This document shows, piece by piece, positions 17,528 to 30,739 of a stretch of DNA of 64,000 bases. Every line of letters starts with the position of its first letter. The first letter of the stretch is position 1. The position numbers and the translations under genes were made by a program. Under the pieces are notes generated by a model. It saw only the letters and a list, made by a program, of their open reading frames with translations, ran no database searches and had not been told where the DNA came from. The DNA comes from Sanguibacter keddieii DSM 10542 (GTDB lineage Bacteria > Actinomycetota > Actinomycetes > Actinomycetales > Cellulomonadaceae): NCBI RefSeq assembly GCF_000024925.1, contig NC_013521.1, forward strand, positions 1,984,001 through 2,048,000, given 5' to 3'.

Positions 17528-18184
17528 ATGACGTCTGGCCCTGCTGTACCCGAACGACCCGCTACCGAGCAGACCGCACCCGTCGAGCCCCCCGCGCCGA
17601 CAGAGGTCCTCGGCGCCCCCGAGATCGCCCGGGCGCTCACCCGCATCGCCCACGAGATCCTCGAGCGGAACAAGGGCGGCTCTGACGTCGTCCTCCTCGG
17701 CATCCCCACCCGTGGCGTCCCCCTCGCCGAGCGGCTCGCGCTGCGCCTGGCGGAGGTCGAGCCCGGCCTCGACGCCGCCGGCCTCGTGGGCACCCTCGAC
17801 GTGACCATGCACCGCGACGACCTGCACCGCCAGCCGCCACGCGCCATCGGGACCACCACGCTCCCGGCAGCCGGGATCGACGGCAAGGTGGTGGTCCTCG
17901 TCGACGACGTCCTCTACTCCGGCCGGACCATCCGCGCCGCCCTCGACGCGATCAGCGACATCGGCCGCCCGCGCGCCGTCCAGCTGGCCGCGCTCGTCGA
18001 CCGCGGGCACCGCGAGCTGCCCATCCGCCCGGACTACGTCGGCAAGAACCTGCCCACCTCGGTCCACGAGCGCGTCCACGTGCGCGTCGCGGAGATCGAC
18101 GGCGACGACGCGGTGCTCATCAGCCAGGGGCCCACGTCGCCCGAGGCGACCACGGCGCAGGCCGCGGGGGAGGCGTCACGATGA
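17528..18184 (+). CDS. pyrR: Bifunctional pyr operon regulator / uracil phosphoribosyltransferase
   Basis: A 218-residue type I phosphoribosyltransferase fold protein. It binds pyr mRNA when UMP is high and has uracil phosphoribosyltransferase activity. The PRPP loop [20 protein letters not shown] and the basic RNA-binding [13 protein letters not shown] are clear. An N-terminal Pro/Ala-rich extension of ~30 residues precedes the PyrR core. ATG 17528 follows AAGGAGG. It heads the operon and its leader carries its own target. The stop overlaps the pyrB ATG. Confidence 0.95.
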   Translation: MTSGPAVPERPATEQTAPVEPPAPTEVLGAPEIARALTRIAHEILERNKGGSDVVLLGIPTRGVPLAERLALRLAEVEPGLDAAGLVGTLDVTMHRDDLHRQPPRAIGTTTLPAAGIDGKVVVLVDDVLYSGRTIRAALDAISDIGRPRAVQLAALVDRGHRELPIRPDYVGKNLPTSVHERVHVRVAEIDGDDAVLISQGPTSPEATTAQAAGEASR

Positions 18185-19230
18185 AGCACCTGCTCACCAC
18201 CGCAGACCTCTCGCGCGAGGAGGCCATCCGCATCCTCGACACCGCGGCGCAGATGGCCGCCACGCAGTCCCGCGAGATCAAGAAGCTCCCGACGCTGCGC
18301 GGGCGCACCGTGGTCAACCTGTTCTTCGAGGACTCGACCCGCACCCGGATCTCCTTCGAGACGGCCGCCAAGCGGCTCTCGGCCGACGTCATCAACTTCT
18401 CGGCCAAGGGCTCGAGCGTCTCCAAGGGCGAGTCCCTCAAGGACACCGCGCTGACCCTCCAGGCGATGGGTGCGGACGCCGTGGTGATCCGCCACCAGGC
18501 CTCGGGCGCCCCGCACACCCTCGCGAACGCAGGCTGGGTCGACTCGGCGGTCATCAACGCGGGCGACGGCATGCACCAGCACCCGACGCAGGCGCTGCTC
18601 GACGCCTACACGATCCGCCGGCACCTCTCGGGTGCCCGTCGTGACGCGACCGACCCGACGAGCGCGCCGCTGGCCGGCGCCGGCGTCGGCCAGGACCTCG
18701 CGGGTCTGCACGTCGCCGTGGTCGGCGACGTGCTGCACTCGCGCGTCGCGCGCTCCAACGTCCAGCTGCTCACCACGCTCGGTGCCCGGGTCACCCTCGT
18801 CGCGCCGCCGACCCTCGTCCCCGTCGGGGTCGAGGCCTGGCCCTGCGACGTGTCGTACGACCTCGACGCGGTGCTCGGCGACGGCCGGCCGGACGCCGTG
18901 ATGATGCTGCGCGTCCAGCGCGAGCGCATGAGCAGCTCCGGCGGAGGGTTCTTCCCGAGCCCGCTCGAGTACACCCGCAACTACGGTCTCGACTCCCGCC
19001 GCCTGCGGCTGCTCGACGACCACACGATCGTCATGCACCCCGGCCCGATGAACCGCGGCCTCGAGATCTCGGCAGAGGCGGCCGACTCGCCGCGCGCCGT
19101 GATCGTCGAGCAGGTCGCCAACGGCGTCGCCGTCCGCATGGCAGTCCTCTACCTCCTGCTCGCGGGAGACGTGACGCACGAGGCGTCCGACAAGCACGGT
19201 GTCTCCCCGAAGGAAGCAGGACAGTCATGA
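18181..19230 (+). CDS. pyrB: Aspartate carbamoyltransferase, catalytic chain
   Basis: A 349-residue enzyme making carbamoyl-aspartate. The carbamoyl-phosphate loop is [11 protein letters not shown] and the aspartate-binding region [12 protein letters not shown] is intact. It is about 30-40 residues longer than usual because of an insertion, [19 protein letters not shown] (residues ~154-172), before the second domain's [17 protein letters not shown]. No regulatory pyrI chain is present. ATG 18181 overlaps the pyrR stop, and the pyrC ATG overlaps its own stop. Confidence 0.96.
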   Translation: MKHLLTTADLSREEAIRILDTAAQMAATQSREIKKLPTLRGRTVVNLFFEDSTRTRISFETAAKRLSADVINFSAKGSSVSKGESLKDTALTLQAMGADAVVIRHQASGAPHTLANAGWVDSAVINAGDGMHQHPTQALLDAYTIRRHLSGARRDATDPTSAPLAGAGVGQDLAGLHVAVVGDVLHSRVARSNVQLLTTLGARVTLVAPPTLVPVGVEAWPCDVSYDLDAVLGDGRPDAVMMLRVQRERMSSSGGGFFPSPLEYTRNYGLDSRRLRLLDDHTIVMHPGPMNRGLEISAEAADSPRAVIVEQVANGVAVRMAVLYLLLAGDVTHEASDKHGVSPKEAGQS

Positions 19231-20573
19231 CCACCAGGTACCTCCTCTCCCACGTGTCGCCCCTCGGCGGCGACCGTGTCGACATGGTCCTCGCCGACGG
19301 GGTCGTCGAGGCTGTCGCTCCCGCCGGCACGCTCACCGCAGACGCCAGCGGCGAGACCGGCGAGACCGTGGTCGTCGACTGCTCCGCCCTGGTCGCCCTG
19401 CCGGGTCTGGTCGACCTGCACACGCACCTGCGCGAGCCGGGCCGCGAGGACTCCGAGACCATCTCCTCCGGGACGCGCGCCGCAGCCGTCGGCGGCTTCA
19501 CCGCCGTGCACGCCATGGCCAACACCACGCCCGTCCAGGACACCGCCGGCGTCGTCGAGCAGGTCTGGCGCATCGGCTCCGAGGCAGGCTGGGCGGACGT
19601 CCACCCGGTCGGCGCCGTCACGGTCGGGCTGGCGGGGGAGCACCTCGCCGAGCTCGGGTCCATGGCCTCGTCGGCCGCGCAGGTCCGCGTGTTCTCCGAC
19701 GACGGCAAGTGCGTGTGGGACCCGGTCCTCATGCGCCGCGCCCTCGAGTACGTGAAGTCCTTCGACGGTGTCATCGCCCAGCACGCCCAGGAGCCCCGCC
19801 TCACCGAGGGCGCCCAGATGAACGAGGGCGTCGTCTCCGCCGAGATCGGCCTGGCCGGCTGGCCCGCCGTCGCGGAGGAGGCGATCATCGCCCGCGACGT
19901 GCTGCTCGCCGAGCACGTGGGCTCGCGCCTGCACGTGTGCCACCTGTCGACCGCCGGTTCCGTCGACCTCATCCGCTGGGCCAAGGCCCGGGGCATCAAC
20001 GTGACCGCCGAGGTCACCCCGCACCACTTGATCCTCACCGACGAGCTCGCCCGCGGCTACGACCCGCTGTTCAAGGTCAACCCGCCGCTGCGCACCGCTG
20101 CCGACGTCGAGGCGGTCCGCGAGGGCCTGGCCGACGGCACCATCGACATCGTCGCGACCGACCACGCCCCGCACACCCGCGAGGACAAGGACTGCGAGTG
20201 GGCGGCCGCGGCCTTCGGCATGACCGGCCTCGAGACGGCTCTCAGCGTCGTCCAGCAGACCATGGTCGACACCGGCCGGATGACCTGGGCCGACGTCGCC
20301 CGGGTCCTCTCGACCGCTCCGGCCCGGATCGGCAGGATCGATCAGGGCCCGCGCCCGCAGGGCCGCCCCCTCGAGGTCGGCGAGCCCGCCAACGTCGTGC
20401 TGGTCGACCCGGCCGCCACCCGCACCGTGGTCCCCGCCGAGCAGGCCACCGCGAGCGCGAACTCGCCCTTCGGCGGCTACGAGCTGCCGGGCGCCGTCGT
20501 CGCGACGTTCCTGCGGGGACGCGCGACCGTCTTCGAGGGTCGTCCGGTCGAGCAGGCGGAGGTGGCGCGGTGA
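19227..20573 (+). CDS. pyrC: Dihydroorotase
   Basis: A 448-residue class I dihydroorotase of the amidohydrolase superfamily, cyclising carbamoyl-aspartate. Metal-binding motifs are [10 protein letters not shown] near residue 62 and [11 protein letters not shown] later in the barrel, with further ligands in CHLSTAGS and [14 protein letters not shown]. Start ATG 19227 overlaps pyrB by 4 bases. The stop overlaps the GTG of a membrane protein gene. Confidence 0.96.
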   Translation: MTTRYLLSHVSPLGGDRVDMVLADGVVEAVAPAGTLTADASGETGETVVVDCSALVALPGLVDLHTHLREPGREDSETISSGTRAAAVGGFTAVHAMANTTPVQDTAGVVEQVWRIGSEAGWADVHPVGAVTVGLAGEHLAELGSMASSAAQVRVFSDDGKCVWDPVLMRRALEYVKSFDGVIAQHAQEPRLTEGAQMNEGVVSAEIGLAGWPAVAEEAIIARDVLLAEHVGSRLHVCHLSTAGSVDLIRWAKARGINVTAEVTPHHLILTDELARGYDPLFKVNPPLRTAADVEAVREGLADGTIDIVATDHAPHTREDKDCEWAAAAFGMTGLETALSVVQQTMVDTGRMTWADVARVLSTAPARIGRIDQGPRPQGRPLEVGEPANVVLVDPAATRTVVPAEQATASANSPFGGYELPGAVVATFLRGRATVFEGRPVEQAEVAR

Positions 20574-21136
20574 ACCTGCCCCTCCCGGTCGCCGTGGCGA
20601 TCATGCTGTCGGTCGGTGCCCTGCTGCTGGTCATCATGTGGCGCGGGTGGCGGTCGCTCCAGGCGCGCAGCGCGGCCAAGGTGTCGGCGCTGGCGGCGGT
20701 GCCGGCCGAGGCGGACCTGGGTGCGGCGCGCTCGGAGCCGATCGAGGGCACGTACGTGACGACGACGACGGCGGGCGACTGGCTCGACCGTGTCGCGGCG
20801 CGCGACCTCGGGTACAAGGCCAAGGCCGTCGTGCAGGTGTTCGACGCGGGCGTGCTCGTGGCGCGCGCGGGTGCCTCCGACCTGTTCGTGCCGGTGGCCG
20901 ACCTCACGGGTGCGTCTCGTACCTCGGGCATGGCCGGCAAGTACGTCGGCGGGGAGGGCATCGTCGTGATCGCCTGGTCCGCCGTGTCGCCGTCGGGGGA
21001 GCGCACCGCTCTCGAGACGGGTGTGCGCACCCTGCACAAGACCGACCGACCTCTCCTCCTCGACGCCGTGAGCGCTCTCGCGGCCTCGTCTTCCTCTTCC
21101 CCCGACTCTCGTACCGACATCAAGGAGTCCGAGTGA
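20570..21136 (+). CDS. PH-like membrane protein within the pyr operon
   Basis: A 188-residue protein with one N-terminal membrane helix ([19 protein letters not shown]) and a beta-rich cytoplasmic domain carrying [16 protein letters not shown] and [16 protein letters not shown], resembling bacterial PH-like folds. It overlaps pyrC upstream and carA downstream by 4 bases each, so it is co-translated with pyrimidine genes. I recall a membrane protein at this place in other actinobacteria. Its role is unknown; it may bring the enzymes to the membrane, but that is speculation. GTG 20570 is used. Confidence 0.75.
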   Translation: MNLPLPVAVAIMLSVGALLLVIMWRGWRSLQARSAAKVSALAAVPAEADLGAARSEPIEGTYVTTTTAGDWLDRVAARDLGYKAKAVVQVFDAGVLVARAGASDLFVPVADLTGASRTSGMAGKYVGGEGIVVIAWSAVSPSGERTALETGVRTLHKTDRPLLLDAVSALAASSSSSPDSRTDIKESE

Positions 21137-22395
21137 CTACGCAGCTCCACGCGACCAAGACCCCCGAGACGGACGTCTCCGACGCCGCGCTCCTCGTCCT
21201 GGAGGACGGTCGCACCTTCTCCGGTCGTGCCTACGGCGCGCACGGCACCACGGTCGGCGAGATCGTCTTCAACACCGGCATGACCGGGTACCAGGAGACG
21301 CTGACCGACCCGTCGTACCACCGGCAGATCGTCGTGATGACGGCGCCGCACATCGGCAACACGGGTGTGAACGACGACGACCCGGAGTCCGGCAAGATCT
21401 GGGTGAGCGGCTACGTGGTGCGCGACCCTGCGCGCCGTCCGTCGAACTGGCGTGCCGTGGGCACCCTCGAGGACGAGCTGGTCCGTCAGGGTGTCGTGGG
21501 GATCTCGGACATCGACACCCGTGCGCTGACGCGTCACCTGCGCGAGCGCGGTGTGATGCGCGGTGCGGTGTTCTCCGGCGACGCGCTGCTGGTCGGCGGG
21601 TACCCGCGGTCGATCGACGACCTCGTCGCGGAGGTCCTCGCGGCCCCGTCGATGAAGGGCGCCGACCTGGCCGGCGAGGTGAGCACCGACGAGGCGTACG
21701 TGATCGAGCCCCTCGGCGAGTTCGCCGGGAAGGCCCCGCTGAAGACCGTGGTCGCGATCGACCTGGGCATCAAGGCGATGACTCCGCAGCGCCTGGCCGA
21801 GCGAGGCATCCGCGTGCACGTGCTGCCGTCGTCCTCGACCATCGACGACATCGCGGCGCTCTCGCCCGACGGCGTGTTCTTCTCCAACGGCCCCGGCGAC
21901 CCGGGTGCGGCGACGCACGAGGTCGAGCTGCTCCGCGAGGTGCTCGACCGTGGTCTGCCGTACTTCGGCATCTGCTTCGGCAACCAGATCCTCGGGCGTG
22001 CGCTGGGCTTCGGCACGTACAAGCTGGCCTACGGCCACCGTGGGATCAACCAGCCGGTGATGGACCTCGCGACCCGCAAGGTCGAGATCACCTCGCAGAA
22101 CCACGGCTTCGCGGTCGACGCCCCGATCGACGCCGAGACCGTCGCCCCGCACGCAGACCGCTACGGGCGTGTGATCGTGTCGCACGTCGGGCTCAACGAC
22201 CAGGTGGTCGAGGGTCTCGAGTGCCTCGACATCCCGGCCTTCTCCGTGCAGTACCACCCGGAGGCAGCCGCAGGCCCGCACGACGCCTCGTACCTCTTCG
22301 ACCGCTTCCTCGACCTCATGACGTCCGGCGCGTCGTCCGCCGCAGGCCTGTCGGCCGCGGGGCCCCAGACCGCCACGTCGCAGAAGGAGAACTGA
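21133..22395 (+). CDS. carA: Carbamoyl-phosphate synthase small subunit (glutaminase)
   Basis: A 420-residue subunit that hydrolyses glutamine and passes ammonia to CarB. The N-terminal CPSase domain has [14 protein letters not shown] and [16 protein letters not shown]. The C-terminal class I amidotransferase has the nucleophile in [15 protein letters not shown] and the His/Glu pair in [14 protein letters not shown] 21133 has AAGGAG a few bases upstream, and overlaps the preceding gene. The long open frame to 20638 is discarded. carB begins 3 bases after the stop. Confidence 0.96.
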   Translation: MTTQLHATKTPETDVSDAALLVLEDGRTFSGRAYGAHGTTVGEIVFNTGMTGYQETLTDPSYHRQIVVMTAPHIGNTGVNDDDPESGKIWVSGYVVRDPARRPSNWRAVGTLEDELVRQGVVGISDIDTRALTRHLRERGVMRGAVFSGDALLVGGYPRSIDDLVAEVLAAPSMKGADLAGEVSTDEAYVIEPLGEFAGKAPLKTVVAIDLGIKAMTPQRLAERGIRVHVLPSSSTIDDIAALSPDGVFFSNGPGDPGAATHEVELLREVLDRGLPYFGICFGNQILGRALGFGTYKLAYGHRGINQPVMDLATRKVEITSQNHGFAVDAPIDAETVAPHADRYGRVIVSHVGLNDQVVEGLECLDIPAFSVQYHPEAAAGPHDASYLFDRFLDLMTSGASSAAGLSAAGPQTATSQKEN

Positions 22396-22398
22396 CCA

Positions 22399-25718
<3,320 letters not shown>

Positions 25719-25722
<4 letters not shown>

Positions 25723-26645
25723 CGGGCACCCCACCCGCAGGCCAGACCGGCAGCCGCACCCCCTTCGGGGTGCGGCTCGCCGCGGCCATGGCCGAGCACG
25801 GCCCGCTCTGCGCCGGCATCGACCCGCACCCCGGGCTCCTCGCCGCGTGGGGTCTGGCTGACGACGTCGCTGGCCTGCGTACCTTCGCACTCACCGTGGT
25901 CGATGCGCTCGGCGGGCGGGTCGCGGCCCTCAAGCCGCAGTCCGCGCTGTTCGAGCGCCACGGCTCCCGCGGCGTCGCCGTGCTCGAAGAGGTCGTCGCC
26001 GCGGCCCGCGAGGTCGGCACACTGACGATCGTCGATGCCAAGCGGGGCGACATCGGGTCGACCATGGCCGGCTACGCCGAGGCGTACCTGGCCGACGGGT
26101 CACCGTTGGCCGGCGACGCACTCACCGTGTCGCCGTTCCTCGGTGCCGGGTCGCTCGCACCAGCCGTCGACCTCGCGCTCGCCACCGGCCGAGGGCTCTT
26201 CGTGCTCTGCCTGACCTCCAACCCCGAGGGGCGCGAGGTCCAGCACGCACGGACCGCCGACGGCGAGAGCGTCGCCGCCCAGGTGGCACGCTTCGCAGCC
26301 GAGGCCAACGCCGTCGAGCTCTCGGGGCTCTCTTCCGGCGCGGCTGGCTCAGCACGGGGGAGCGGGGCCCTCGGGTCCGTCGGGCTCGTGGTCGGCGCCA
26401 CGATCGGCGACGCCGCCCGCATCACGGGCGTCGACCTGGCCGCGGTCCGGGGCCCGCTCCTCGCACCCGGCGTCGGCGCGCAGGGCGCCGGTGCGCCCGA
26501 GCTCGCCGCGGTGTTCGGCGACGCCCGGTCGCAGGTCCTCGCGTCCTCCTCCCGCGGCGTCCTCGCTGCAGGGCCCGACGTGGCGGCCCTGCGAGCCGCA
26601 GCCCGCCAGGCCGCCGCCGACGCCCGCAGCGCGCTCGTCGGCTGA
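25719..26645 (+). CDS. pyrF: Orotidine 5'-phosphate decarboxylase (type 2)
   Basis: A 308-residue decarboxylase forming UMP. The catalytic lysine motif is [12 protein letters not shown], and the phosphate-gripping end [14 protein letters not shown] is present. The long form with [23 protein letters not shown] at the N-terminus is the type common in actinobacteria. GTG 25719 overlaps carB by 4 bases. pyrD and pyrE are not in this operon. A perfect hairpin follows 8 bases after the stop. Confidence 0.96.
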
Positions 26646-26653
26646 CCACGCGC

Positions 26654-26685
26654 GGTCGGACGGCCGGGTGACCGGCCGTCCGACC
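26654..26685 (+). terminator. Terminator of the pyr operon
   Basis: A perfect 14-bp stem (26654-26667 with 26672-26685) with a GTGA tetraloop, directly after pyrF. No T-tract follows. Confidence 0.85.
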
Positions 26686-26800
26686 AGCGACGACGCGTGA
26701 TCCGTGAAGATTTTCACGCGCGCGTCCCCTGAGCTCGTGACTTATCACCCCAATCGCGACTCCACCACCCCCTGACGGTGTGGCCCAGACCACGTTCCCG

Positions 26801-26829
26801 TTGCCGACCAGCCAGAACGTCGCTAGTTT
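26801..26829 (+). promoter_or_regulatory. Promoter of mihF: -35 TTGCCG, 17-bp spacer, -10 TAGTTT
   Basis: TTGCCG at 26801-26806 and TAGTTT at 26824-26829 are separated by exactly 17 bases, the best two-box vegetative promoter in the window. Transcription would start near 26836, in a patch that is clearly more AT-rich than its surroundings. Confidence 0.75.
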
Positions 26830-26868
26830 CGCAAGTACGTTTCCGCTCGTCCGAAGAAGGTGACCGGA

Positions 26869-27180
26869 GTGCCATTACCTGAACTGACCCCAGAGCAACG
26901 CGCCGCTGCGCTCGACAAGGCCGCCAGCGCCCGGCGGGCTCGTGCCGAGGTGAAGAACCGTCTGAAGTACTCTTCAGGGGTCCTCTCCGAAGTCATCGAG
27001 CAAGGACGCACCGATGACGTCATCGGCAAGTTGAAAGTCGTGTCGCTGCTCGAGTCCCTGCCGGGAGTCGGCAAGGTCAAGGCCCGCGCGATCATGGAAG
27101 AGGTCGGCATCGCCGAGTCTCGCCGTGTCCGTGGTCTCGGCCCCCACCAGGCAGCGGCGCTCGTCGAAAGGTTCGGCTGA
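26869..27180 (+). CDS. mihF: Actinobacterial integration host factor (mIHF)
   Basis: A 103-residue nucleoid protein unrelated to proteobacterial IHF, binding and bending DNA through a helix-two-turn-helix. The conserved N-terminus [18 protein letters not shown], the long basic helix, and the HhH segment [19 protein letters not shown] are visible. GTG 26869 is preferred over GTG 26860: it begins the conserved family N-terminus and has AGAAGG 8 bases upstream. Its stop codon lies at the start region of gmk. Confidence 0.93.
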   Translation: MPLPELTPEQRAAALDKAASARRARAEVKNRLKYSSGVLSEVIEQGRTDDVIGKLKVVSLLESLPGVGKVKARAIMEEVGIAESRRVRGLGPHQAAALVERFG

Positions 27181-27782
27181 TCATTCCTGCAACGCCCCCC
27201 GCACCCGAGTCCTCGCGCCTGACGGTCCTCGCCGGACCCACGGCCGTCGGCAAGGGCACGGTCTCCGCTGACATCCGTGCGCGCTACCCCGACATCTGGC
27301 TGTCCGTCTCCGCGACGACACGCCAGCCTCGCCCCGGCGAGGTCGACGGGGTCCACTACCTGTTCGTCGGGCCCGACCGGTTCGCCGACATGGTGGCGAA
27401 CAGCGAGCTCCTCGAGTGGGCCGTGGTGCACGGGCGCAACAGTTACGGGACCCCGCGGGGTCCCGTGCAGGAGAAGCTCGACGCCGGCGTGGCGACCCTC
27501 CTGGAGATCGACCTCCAGGGGGCTCGTCAGGTCCGCGCGACCATGCCCGAGGCCCGCTTCGTGTTCCTCGCCCCGCCCAGCTGGGAAGAGCTCGAGCGCC
27601 GCCTCGTCGGGCGTGGCACAGAGGGTCCCGAGGAGCGCGAGCGTCGTCTCGCGACCGCGAAGGTCGAGATGGCCGCCGCCTCGGAGTTCGACCACGTCAT
27701 CGTCAACGACGACGTGCAGCGCGCCGCCGACGAGCTCGTCTCGGTCATGGGGCTCGCGCCGCACCCCGTCGCCGGTCGCTGA
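27180..27782 (+). CDS. gmk: Guanylate kinase without a canonical start codon
   Basis: Phosphorylates GMP to GDP. The P-loop GPTAVGKGT, the GMP-binding [19 protein letters not shown] and the later [11 protein letters not shown] are all intact. The frame has no ATG, GTG or TTG between a stop at 27015-27017 and ATG 27390, which lies beyond the P-loop and cannot give an active enzyme. The coding match extends back to ~27213. I place the start at ATC 27180, overlapping the mihF stop as TGATC, with GAAAGG (27166-27171) 8 bases upstream; CTG 27177 and ATT 27183 are alternatives. This gives 200 residues, normal for the family. Confidence 0.85.
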   Translation: MIPATPPAPESSRLTVLAGPTAVGKGTVSADIRARYPDIWLSVSATTRQPRPGEVDGVHYLFVGPDRFADMVANSELLEWAVVHGRNSYGTPRGPVQEKLDAGVATLLEIDLQGARQVRATMPEARFVFLAPPSWEELERRLVGRGTEGPEERERRLATAKVEMAAASEFDHVIVNDDVQRAADELVSVMGLAPHPVAGR

Positions 27783-27858
27783 GCACCCACCAGCCCCACC
27801 GGCGCACGTCACACGACGGTGCGGCCGTGCGGCAGGACTCGGCGCGCCTGCGACCGAG

Positions 27859-27864
27859 TAGACT
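27859..27864 (+). promoter_or_regulatory. -10 element (TAGACT) upstream of rpoZ
   Basis: TAGACTGG matches the elements before efp and fmt. It would give rpoZ a ~33-base leader with a weak GGAG about 9 bases before GTG 27904. Confidence 0.5.
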
Positions 27865-27903
27865 GGTCCATTGATCCATCCTCACCACCCTCGGAGTTGA
27901 CCC

Positions 27904-28188
27904 GTGTCTGGAACCGTTGCCGCCCCTGTGGGCATCACCGACCCGCCCATCGACGACCTGCTCGACCGCGCTGACTCCAAGTACGCCCTGGTGATCTACT
28001 CGGCCAAGCGCGCCCGTCAGATCAACGCGTACTACTCGCAGCTCCACGAGGGCCTGCTCGAGTTCGTGGGCCCGCTCGTCGAGACCCGCAACCAGGAGAA
28101 GCCGCTCTCCATCGCCATGCGCGAGATCAACGCCGGCCTGCTGACGATCAACCCGATCGAGCAGCCCGCGGAGGGCACGGACGCCTGA
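27904..28188 (+). CDS. rpoZ: RNA polymerase omega subunit
   Basis: A 94-residue subunit that folds around the beta-prime C-terminus and helps assemble RNA polymerase. The segment [20 protein letters not shown] followed by RARQINAY and the late [15 protein letters not shown] are typical of actinobacterial omega. It lies between gmk and coaBC, a very common order. The stop codon sits in the loop of a short 7-bp hairpin (28179-28195). Confidence 0.95.
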   Translation: MSGTVAAPVGITDPPIDDLLDRADSKYALVIYSAKRARQINAYYSQLHEGLLEFVGPLVETRNQEKPLSIAMREINAGLLTINPIEQPAEGTDA

Positions 28189-28229
28189 GGCGTCCTCGCC
28201 GGTCGACGACTGACCCGAGGGGCACACCC

Positions 28230-29462
28230 ATGCGTATCGTCCTCGGCGTCAGCGGCGGGGTGGCGGCCTACAAGGCCGTCCTGCTGCTGCGCTCGCTCAC
28301 CGAGGCCGGGCACACCGTCAAGGTGGTCCCGACCGCCGCGGCGCTGAAGTTCGTCGGTGCCCCCACGTGGGAGGCGCTCTCGGGTCAGCACGTGTCGACC
28401 GAGGTGTTCGACGACGTCCCGCACGTGCCTCACGTCGCTCTCGGCCAGCAGGCGGAGCTCGTCGTCGTCGCCCCCGCCACAGCGGACCTCCTCTCCCGCA
28501 TGGCAACGGGTCGGTCGGACGACCTGCTCACCGCCACGCTGCTCACCGCACGCTGCCCGGTGCTGGTCGCCCCCGCGATGCACACCGAGATGTGGCTGCA
28601 CCCCGCGACCGTCGCCAACGTGGCGACCCTGCGTGAGCGCGGTGTCACCGTCCTCGAGCCCGCCTCAGGGCGGCTCACCGGGGCCGACACCGGGCCGGGA
28701 CGCCTGCCCGACCCCGAGGTCATCGCAGCTGCCGCTCTGGCGCTGGTCGAGCCCGCCGCTGCGGCCCCGCGTGACCTCGAGGGTCTGCGTGTCCTCGTCA
28801 CGGCGGGCGGGACCCGCGAGCCGATCGACCCGGTCCGGTTCCTCGGGAACCGCAGCACCGGCATGCAGGGCTACGCCTTGGCGGCCGAGGCACGCGAGCG
28901 CGGCGCCGACGTCGTGCTCGTCGCCGCGAACGTCACGCTCGACGCCCCCGACGGCGTCACGGTGGTCCCGGTCGAGACCACGGCCCAGCTCTCCGACGCC
29001 GTCGACGAGCACCGTGAGGCCTCCGACGTGATCGTCATGACAGCCGCCGTGGCCGACTTCCGCCCGGCACGCCTCGGTGACCACAAGACGAAGAAGCGCG
29101 CCGACGGCGAGATCGCCCCGATCGAGCTCGTCGTCAACCCCGACGTGCTCGCCGGCCTCGTGGCTCGACGCCTGCCCGGGCAGACCGTCGTGGGCTTCGC
29201 CGCGGAGACCGGCGACGACGACGGTGACGTGCTCTTCCACGGCCAGGCCAAGGCCCGCCGCAAGGGAGCCGACCTGCTCGCGCTCAACGAGGTCGGCCAC
29301 GACGTGGGCTTCGGCACACCGGACAACGCCGTGACCTTCCTCGCCGCCGACGGCTCGACCCTCGGCTCGGCGGAGGGTTCCAAGCGTGACGTCGCGGCCG
29401 CGCTGGTGGACCAGGTCCTCGCGCTGCGTCACGCGTCGAGCGAGGCCGTCTCACGCCGCTGA
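28230..29462 (+). CDS. coaBC: Bifunctional phosphopantothenoylcysteine decarboxylase / synthase
   Basis: A 410-residue enzyme for two coenzyme A steps. The N-terminal FMN-dependent CoaC half (residues 1-~180) has GVSGGVAAYKAVLLLRSL and VVVAPATADLLSRMATG with the metal/FMN region. The C-terminal CTP-dependent CoaB half has VTAGGTREPIDPVRFLGNRS and VNPDVLAGL. ATG 28230 has GAGGGG upstream. It forms the rpoZ-coaBC-metK-priA run found across actinobacteria. Confidence 0.95.
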   Translation: MRIVLGVSGGVAAYKAVLLLRSLTEAGHTVKVVPTAAALKFVGAPTWEALSGQHVSTEVFDDVPHVPHVALGQQAELVVVAPATADLLSRMATGRSDDLLTATLLTARCPVLVAPAMHTEMWLHPATVANVATLRERGVTVLEPASGRLTGADTGPGRLPDPEVIAAAALALVEPAAAAPRDLEGLRVLVTAGGTREPIDPVRFLGNRSTGMQGYALAAEARERGADVVLVAANVTLDAPDGVTVVPVETTAQLSDAVDEHREASDVIVMTAAVADFRPARLGDHKTKKRADGEIAPIELVVNPDVLAGLVARRLPGQTVVGFAAETGDDDGDVLFHGQAKARRKGADLLALNEVGHDVGFGTPDNAVTFLAADGSTLGSAEGSKRDVAAALVDQVLALRHASSEAVSRR

Positions 29463-29492
29463 CCTGCTGCGCGGACCCCGGTCAGCGCACCG

Positions 29493-29498
29493 TATCCT
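29493..29498 (+). promoter_or_regulatory. -10 element (TATCCT) of leaderless metK transcript
   Basis: TATCCT ends 6 bases before ATG 29505, with no ribosome binding site between. No SAM riboswitch is possible in this arrangement. Confidence 0.6.
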
Positions 29499-29504
29499 TG
29501 CCGG

Positions 29505-30698
29505 ATGACTGAGTCACTGCGCCTGTTCACGTCCGAGTCCGTGACGGAAGGACACCCGGACAAGGTGTGCGACCAGATCTCCGACTCCATCCTCGACGCC
29601 CTGCTCGAGCAGGACCCCACCTCCCGGGTGGCCGTCGAGACCCTCGTGACGACGGGCCTCGTGCACGTCGCGGGCGAGGTGACCACCGAGGCCTACGTCG
29701 AGATCCCGCAGATCGTCCGCCAGGTCGTCAAGCAGATCGGCTACACCTCGTCGTCGATCGGCTTCGACGGCGACTCCTGCGGGGTGTCCGTGTCGATCGG
29801 CCAGCAGTCGCCCGACATCGCGCAAGGCGTCGACAAGGCGCTCGAGCTGCGCTCGGACGGTGGAGACCTCGACCCGCTCGACGCCCAGGGCGCGGGGGAC
29901 CAGGGCCTGATGTTCGGCTACGCGACCGACGAGACCGCGACCCTGCTCCCGCTGCCGATCTTCGCCGCCCACCGGCTCGCCGAGCGCCTGGCGCAGGTCC
30001 GCAAGGACGGCACCCTCGCCGGGCTGCGCCCCGACGGCAAGACCCAGGTGACCATCGCCTACGACGGCCAGCAGGCCGTCGCCGTCGACACCGTGGTGCT
30101 CTCGACCCAGCACGACCCCGACGTCCGTCAGGACGAGCTGCGTGCCGCCGTCGCGGAGCTGGTCGTGGCACCGGTGCTCGCCGAGCTCGACCTCCCGTCG
30201 GTCGACCACCGCCTCATCGTCAACCCGACCGGGACCTTCGTGGTCGGCGGGCCCAAGGGCGACGCCGGCCTCACCGGCCGCAAGATCATCGTCGACACCT
30301 ACGGCGGCATGGCCCGCCACGGCGGCGGTGCGTTCTCGGGCAAGGACCCGTCGAAGGTCGACCGCTCGGCCGCCTACGCCACGCGCTGGGTCGCCAAGAA
30401 CGTCGTGGCCGCCGGGCTCGCCCGCCGCTGCGAGGTCCAGGTCGCCTACGCGATCGGCAAGGCGCACCCCGTGGGCCTGTACGTCGAGACCTTCGGCACC
30501 GAGACCGTGCCGAGCGCCCGCCTCGAGGCAGCCATCAAGGAGGTCTTCGACCTGCGCCCGGGGGCGATCGTCCGCGACCTCGACCTGCTGCGCCCCATCT
30601 ACGCGCAGACGGCGGCCTACGGGCACTTCGGCCGTGAGCTGCCCGACTTCACCTGGGAGCGCACCGACCGCGTCGCCGACCTGCAGTCGGCGGTCTAG
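29505..30698 (+). CDS. metK: S-adenosylmethionine synthetase
   Basis: A 397-residue enzyme making S-adenosylmethionine from methionine and ATP. Signatures: [36 protein letters not shown], and [19 protein letters not shown]. Length is normal and all three domains are complete. Translation likely starts at the 5' end of the mRNA (see the -10 element). The 41-base gap to priA contains no clear signal. Confidence 0.97.
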   Translation: MTESLRLFTSESVTEGHPDKVCDQISDSILDALLEQDPTSRVAVETLVTTGLVHVAGEVTTEAYVEIPQIVRQVVKQIGYTSSSIGFDGDSCGVSVSIGQQSPDIAQGVDKALELRSDGGDLDPLDAQGAGDQGLMFGYATDETATLLPLPIFAAHRLAERLAQVRKDGTLAGLRPDGKTQVTIAYDGQQAVAVDTVVLSTQHDPDVRQDELRAAVAELVVAPVLAELDLPSVDHRLIVNPTGTFVVGGPKGDAGLTGRKIIVDTYGGMARHGGGAFSGKDPSKVDRSAAYATRWVAKNVVAAGLARRCEVQVAYAIGKAHPVGLYVETFGTETVPSARLEAAIKEVFDLRPGAIVRDLDLLRPIYAQTAAYGHFGRELPDFTWERTDRVADLQSAV

Positions 30699-30739
30699 CA
30701 CCACCAGAGCACGCACGAGCAGCGGGAGACGGGAGACGG

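Noticed and set aside
26860-26868. Alternative GTG 26860 for mIHF
   Set aside because: The conserved family N-terminus begins at GTG 26869, and AGAAGG would overlap the earlier start.
27390-27782. Guanylate kinase starting at ATG 27390
   Set aside because: This would lack the P-loop encoded at 27234-27260, which is intact and in frame upstream.
28179-28195. 7-bp hairpin across the rpoZ stop codon as a terminator
   Set aside because: The stem is short with a 3-base loop, and coaBC follows closely in the same direction; read-through is more likely.
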